From Noviherbaspirillum humi (GTDB lineage Bacteria > Pseudomonadota > Gammaproteobacteria > Burkholderiales > Burkholderiaceae_D), in the NCBI RefSeq assembly GCF_900188095.1, contig NZ_FZOT01000016.1, positions 62,001 through 126,000 on the forward strand: DNA of 64,000 nucleotides, given 5' to 3'. This document shows, piece by piece, positions 60,618 to 64,000 of this stretch. The first letter of the stretch is position 1. Every line of letters begins with the position of its first letter. The notes beneath the pieces are model-generated. The model did no database searches. It worked only from the letters and a program-made list of their open reading frames with translations, and had not been told where the DNA came from. Made by a program: the position numbers and the translations under genes.

Positions 60618-62057
60618 ATGAGCTATCCGAACACGCAACTTTTCATCAATGGCCAGTGGCAGGACGCGGCTGACGGCCGCACGCTGGCCGTCGTCAACCC
60701 CGCCACCGGCCAGGAAATCGGGCGCGTCGCCCATGCCGGCCGCGCCGACCTCGACCGCGCGCTGGAAGCGGCGCAGAAGGGCTTCGAGACCTGGCGCGAC
60801 ATGACCCCGGCCGAGCGCAGCAAGATCATGCGCAAGGCCGCCGGCCTCATGCGCGAACGCGCCGCCGACATCGGCCGCATGCTGACCCAGGAACAGGGCA
60901 AGCCGCTGCCCGAAGCCAAGGGCGAGGCCATGGCCGCCGCCGACATCATCGAATGGTTCGCCGAGGAAGGCTTCCGCGTCTACGGCCGCATCGTGCCGTC
61001 GCGCACCAGCCTGTCCGTGCGGCAAATGGTGATCAAGGACCCGGTCGGCCCGGTCGCCGCCTTCACGCCGTGGAACTTCCCGATCAACCAGGTGGTGCGC
61101 AAGGTTGGCGCGGCGCTGGCCGCCGGCTGCTCCATGCTGGTCAAGGCGCCGGAAGAAACCCCGGCCGGCCCGGCGGCGCTGATCCAGGCCTTCGCCGACG
61201 CCGGTATTCCGCCCGGCGTGCTCGGCCTGGTCTACGGCAATCCGGCCGAGATCTCCAGCTACCTGATCCCGCATCCGGTGATCCGCAAGATCACCTTCAC
61301 CGGCTCCACCCCGGTCGGCAAGCAGCTCGCCGCCCTAGCCGGCCAGCACATGAAGCGCGTCACCATGGAATTGGGCGGCCACGCGCCGGTGATCGTCTGC
61401 GAGGATGCCGACATCGCCCTGGCAGTGAAGTCCGCCGGCGCGGCCAAGTTCCGCAACGCCGGCCAGGTCTGCATCGCGCCGACCCGCTTCCTCGTGCATG
61501 AAAGCATCCGCGCCGAGTTCGCCCAGGCGCTGGCCAAGCATGCGCAGGGCCTGAAGGTGGGCGACGGCCTGGCCGAAGGCACGACGATGGGCCCGCTGGC
61601 CAATCCGCGCCGCCTCGCCGCCATGGCCGAGATCACCGAGGACGCGGTGCAGCGCGGCGCCAAGGTGCTGACCGGCGGCGCCCGCATCGGCGAATCCGGC
61701 AACTTCTGGCAGCCGACCATCCTGGACGAGGTGCCGCTGGAAGCCAAGGTCTTCAACGACGAGCCTTTCGGCCCGGTGGCGGCGATCCGCAGCTTCAACA
61801 CGCTGGAGGATGCCATCGCCGAAGCCAACCGCCTGTCCTTCGGACTGGCCGGTTATGCCTTCACCCGCTCGCTGAAGAACGCCGACCTGCTGACCCGCCG
61901 CGTCGAAGTCGGCATGCTGTGGGTCAACATGCCCGCCCTGCCCTCGGCCGAGCTGCCGTTCGGCGGCATCAAGGATTCCGGCTACGGCTCGGAAGGCGGC
62001 CCTGAAGCGGTGGATGCCTACCTCAACACCCGCGCCGTGGCCGTGGCGAATGTCTGA
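60618..62057 (+). CDS. 2-oxoglutarate-semialdehyde-type aldehyde dehydrogenase
   Basis: 479 residues. [20 protein letters not shown], the NAD-site [39 protein letters not shown], general base in [12 protein letters not shown] and nucleophile in [14 protein letters not shown], then [31 protein letters not shown]. These are the succinate/2-oxoglutarate semialdehyde dehydrogenase types. It would complete the route to 2-oxoglutarate. AAGGACACC lies before ATG 60618. A terminator follows, so it is the last gene in the operon. Confidence 0.9.
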   Translation: MSYPNTQLFINGQWQDAADGRTLAVVNPATGQEIGRVAHAGRADLDRALEAAQKGFETWRDMTPAERSKIMRKAAGLMRERAADIGRMLTQEQGKPLPEAKGEAMAAADIIEWFAEEGFRVYGRIVPSRTSLSVRQMVIKDPVGPVAAFTPWNFPINQVVRKVGAALAAGCSMLVKAPEETPAGPAALIQAFADAGIPPGVLGLVYGNPAEISSYLIPHPVIRKITFTGSTPVGKQLAALAGQHMKRVTMELGGHAPVIVCEDADIALAVKSAGAAKFRNAGQVCIAPTRFLVHESIRAEFAQALAKHAQGLKVGDGLAEGTTMGPLANPRRLAAMAEITEDAVQRGAKVLTGGARIGESGNFWQPTILDEVPLEAKVFNDEPFGPVAAIRSFNTLEDAIAEANRLSFGLAGYAFTRSLKNADLLTRRVEVGMLWVNMPALPSAELPFGGIKDSGYGSEGGPEAVDAYLNTRAVAVANV

Positions 62058-62128
62058 GGCGACGCATCATGCATGAGGATGGGCAGACGCTTAGGCTTTA
62101 GCAGGCCATAAGCGCCCCTGTCATCAAG

Positions 62129-62162
62129 AGCCCCGCTCGTCTACGGACCGGCGGGGCTTTTT
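62129..62162 (+). terminator. Terminator of the sugar-oxidation operon
   Basis: AGCCCCGC / GCGGGGCT stem with a 14-base loop and a five-T tail, 70 bases after the aldehyde dehydrogenase stop. Confidence 0.88.
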
Positions 62163-62269
62163 CATTGGCGAAGCCATTCCCGTTCGCCGGCAGCAAAACC
62201 GATTTCACGCCATACTTTGGCTTCAGCATCCATCACAACAAAACCAGCCAAGACCAGCACGAGGAGACC

Positions 62270-63088
62270 ATGCAGACAGCCGACGCCGCAGGCCATGTAT
62301 TCGATGCCACCATCGCCCTCTCGCCGCTCGATGGCGACACCTTCACCGGCCATACCCACCCTGCCTACGCCAACATGGTCGGCCCCTTCGGCGGCGCCAT
62401 CGGCGCGACGCTGCTGAATGCGGTGATGATCCACCCGGCCCGGCTGGGCGATCCGGTGGCCCTGACGGTGCACTTCGCCGCCCCGATCAAGGATGGCGAT
62501 TTCATCGTGGCGGCAAAACCGATGCGCACCAACCGCAGCACCCAGCACTGGCTGGTCGAGCTGTCGCAGGAAGGCGAAGTGGCGGCCTATGCCACCATGG
62601 TCACCGCCACGCGCCGCGACACCTGGGGCACGACCGAATCGTCCTTTCCCGACGTTCCCGGCCCGGACAGCCTGCCGCCCACCCCGCGCATCCCGCAGAC
62701 CGCCTGGACCCGCAGCTACGACATGCGCTTCATCGAGGGCGGCCTCGATGGCAAACGATCGGCCGAGGAACCTTCGCGCACCCGATTGTGGATACGCGAC
62801 GAGCCGCCGCGTCCGCTGGATTTTCAATCGCTGGCCGCCATCTGCGATGCCTTCTTTCCGCGCATCTTCGTGCGCCGCCCGAAATGGATCGCCGTCGGCA
62901 CGGTGGCGCTCACCACGTACTTCCATGCCGATGCCGCACAGCTCGCGGCGGTCGGCACCGCGCCTGTGCTGGGACAGGCACGGGCTTCGCGTTTCGAGCA
63001 GGGTTTCTTCGATCAGAGCGCGGAGGTGTGGAGCGCGGCGGGGACGCTGCTGGCGGTGAGCCATCAAGTCGTCTACTACAAGGAGTGA
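62270..63088 (+). CDS. Acyl-CoA thioesterase, TesB-like double hot-dog
   Basis: 272 residues. An N-terminal hot-dog half (TFTGHTHPAYANMVGPFGGA and GDPVALTVHFAAPIKDGDFI VAAKPMRTNRSTQHWLVEL) and a C-terminal half (PLDFQSLAAICDAFFPRIFV, VGTVALTTYFHADAAQL, FFDQSAEVWSAAGTLLAVSH). The layout fits TesB/4HBT_3-type thioesterases that hydrolyse acyl-CoA. GAGGAGACC precedes ATG 62270, so the in-frame start at 62165 is rejected. It stands alone downstream of the operon terminator. Confidence 0.83.
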   Translation: MQTADAAGHVFDATIALSPLDGDTFTGHTHPAYANMVGPFGGAIGATLLNAVMIHPARLGDPVALTVHFAAPIKDGDFIVAAKPMRTNRSTQHWLVELSQEGEVAAYATMVTATRRDTWGTTESSFPDVPGPDSLPPTPRIPQTAWTRSYDMRFIEGGLDGKRSAEEPSRTRLWIRDEPPRPLDFQSLAAICDAFFPRIFVRRPKWIAVGTVALTTYFHADAAQLAAVGTAPVLGQARASRFEQGFFDQSAEVWSAAGTLLAVSHQVVYYKE

Positions 63089-63189
63089 ACAGCCCCGGCA
63101 CGGTCCCGGATGCCTTCCGTTGGAGGAAGGCGGATGCTCCAGCGTGCCGGTCTTGAAGAGACGCGCCAACGCCGTCACCGCGAAGCGCC

Positions 63190-64000
63190 CTATTGCTCCT
63201 TGTCTTTTCGCTTGAAGAGACTAAAGAGGCCGGCAAACAGCGCCAACCCAGCAACGGCAATCACCTTGACGAACTTCGCTGCGAAAGCGGCTATCAACGC
63301 GAACAGGCCCAGCTTCTTCGCCGCGATACCGGTGACCAGCGCCGCAATGCCGTACTCCGCCACCTTGTCGGTGCTGGCGTTGAAGTCGGCGTAGGCTTTG
63401 CCTTCCTTGAACTTCATGTTGGCCAGCAGGCTTTCCACCATGGGCTTGTCCTGTGCGACGGTGCCGGTGCCGGTCACCAGGTTCATCGACACATAGCCCT
63501 CCCGGCCCAGGACGAAGGTGTTGTAATTGGCGCCGTGGGCTTCATCCTTGCCGGCCTTTTCCTTGGATTCGATGGACCACACGAGCCGATGTGTCGCTTT
63601 CTCGTAAGTCGGCTTCTGCACCCATCCGACGATTTCCATTTCAGCGATGCCGCGCGCCACGCGTTCCTTGTTGGTCTTTTCAGTGCCTGCCTTGAGGCTC
63701 TTCAGCATGTCGTCCGCATTCCAATCCTTGGCCTCGTCATCCTTGATGTAGCCGGAATCGATGAAGCGTGGCACGACGAAGCTGTTGCCGCTGGGGAGGA
63801 AGATGATGCCGAGCCGGGAGGCATCCGCGCCATTGCCCATCGCTTTCAGCAGCTGGTCCGCCTGAGGCTGGGGGATGTAGGTATAACCCTTGGGCAGCTT
63901 GAGCGTCGCCTGCCTGGCAAGGTCGATATCCATCGGGCCTTCCTTGGCAACCGCTCGGCTTGCTTCAACAGCGGCTTTCATCTCCGCCTCGGCGTCGATC
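63190..64000 (-). CDS. DUF2167 family membrane protein (5' end outside window)
   Basis: At least 270 residues, with the frame open to the window edge on its N-terminal side. Features are LARQATLKLPKGYTYIPQPQ, LGIIFLPSGNSFVVPRFIDS, GYIKDDEAKDWNADDMLKSL, MEIVGWVQKPTYEKATHRLV WSIES, and YNTFVLGREGYVSMNLVTG. The end has a hydrophobic stretch FVKVIAVAGLALFAGLFSLF. This is the DUF2167 pattern: a secreted or periplasmic domain with a C-terminal anchor. The role is unknown. It is convergent with the thioesterase. Confidence 0.8.
   Translation of the reverse strand, partial: IDAEAEMKAAVEASRAVAKEGPMDIDLARQATLKLPKGYTYIPQPQADQLLKAMGNGADASRLGIIFLPSGNSFVVPRFIDSGYIKDDEAKDWNADDMLKSLKAGTEKTNKERVARGIAEMEIVGWVQKPTYEKATHRLVWSIESKEKAGKDEAHGANYNTFVLGREGYVSMNLVTGTGTVAQDKPMVESLLANMKFKEGKAYADFNASTDKVAEYGIAALVTGIAAKKLGLFALIAAFAAKFVKVIAVAGLALFAGLFSLFKRKDKEQ

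Noticed and set aside
63112-63131. GCCTTCC/GGAAGGC hairpin between convergent genes
   Set aside because: A plausible bidirectional terminator by position, but it lacks a T-run on either side, so it was not listed.

Overview
The window looks like chromosome of a high-GC betaproteobacterium, most likely Burkholderiales and probably Oxalobacteraceae (Herbaspirillum, Noviherbaspirillum or Massilia relatives). The reasons are three Bug-type solute receptors without their membrane subunits, AcnB, a DctA/DctB/DctD set with a sigma-54 promoter, DUF748 and DUF2760/Hsp70 genes, and the general codon style. No rRNA, tRNA or CRISPR array was seen. All assignments come from reading protein sequence and motifs by eye; no database was searched.

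Layout. 0.2-10 kb: an endonuclease III-like glycosylase, small hypothetical genes, katG, cupin and broken hydrolase genes, a FAD amine oxidoreductase. 10.5-19.2 kb: a lipoprotein, a permease, an IclR regulator fused to an SMP-30 beta-propeller, a 0.5 kb long inverted repeat full of palindromes, and a small catabolic locus (amidohydrolase plus Bug receptor, divergent from GntR plus Bug receptor). 19.3-25.6 kb: two paralogous seven-blade beta-propeller lipoproteins flank a small secreted protein, a membrane HELAH metalloprotease-like protein and a TPR protein. 25.8-28 kb: decayed IS3 and IS481-like remnants and AT-richer DNA. 28-33.3 kb: a DUF2760-Hsp70-Hsp70 operon. 33.4-36.7 kb: apt and a broken partial apt copy, plus small genes. 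36.9-43.2 kb: a DUF748/AsmA-like protein and acnB. 43.3-44.8 kb: a 1.5 kb mobile unit with inverted IS66-type ends, an 8-bp target duplication and one lipoprotein cargo gene. 45-49 kb: a DUF4405-type membrane protein and a GNAT/ATP-grasp/cupin group. 49-54.5 kb: dctA with a sigma-54 promoter, a MITE-like element at the start of glpM, and dctBD. 54.5-62.2 kb: a sugar oxidation locus. 62.3-64 kb: a thioesterase and a partial DUF2167 gene.

How genes work together. DctB/DctD should sense C4-dicarboxylates and switch on dctA through sigma-54. At 54.5-62 kb a Gfo/Idh/MocA sugar dehydrogenase diverges from a FadR-type regulator followed by a Bug receptor, a PdxA2-like dehydrogenase, a rhamnonate-dehydratase-like enolase-superfamily enzyme, a 2-keto-3-deoxy-pentonate dehydratase and a semialdehyde dehydrogenase. 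Together they suggest a non-phosphorylative route from an aldose or aldonate to 2-oxoglutarate. Two FadR-type inverted repeats in the control regions support joint regulation.

The strongest unusual observations are the IS66-ended cargo unit, the MITE-like insertion in glpM, the foldback repeat near 15 kb, the IclR-SMP-30 fusion and the duplicated propeller lipoprotein island.
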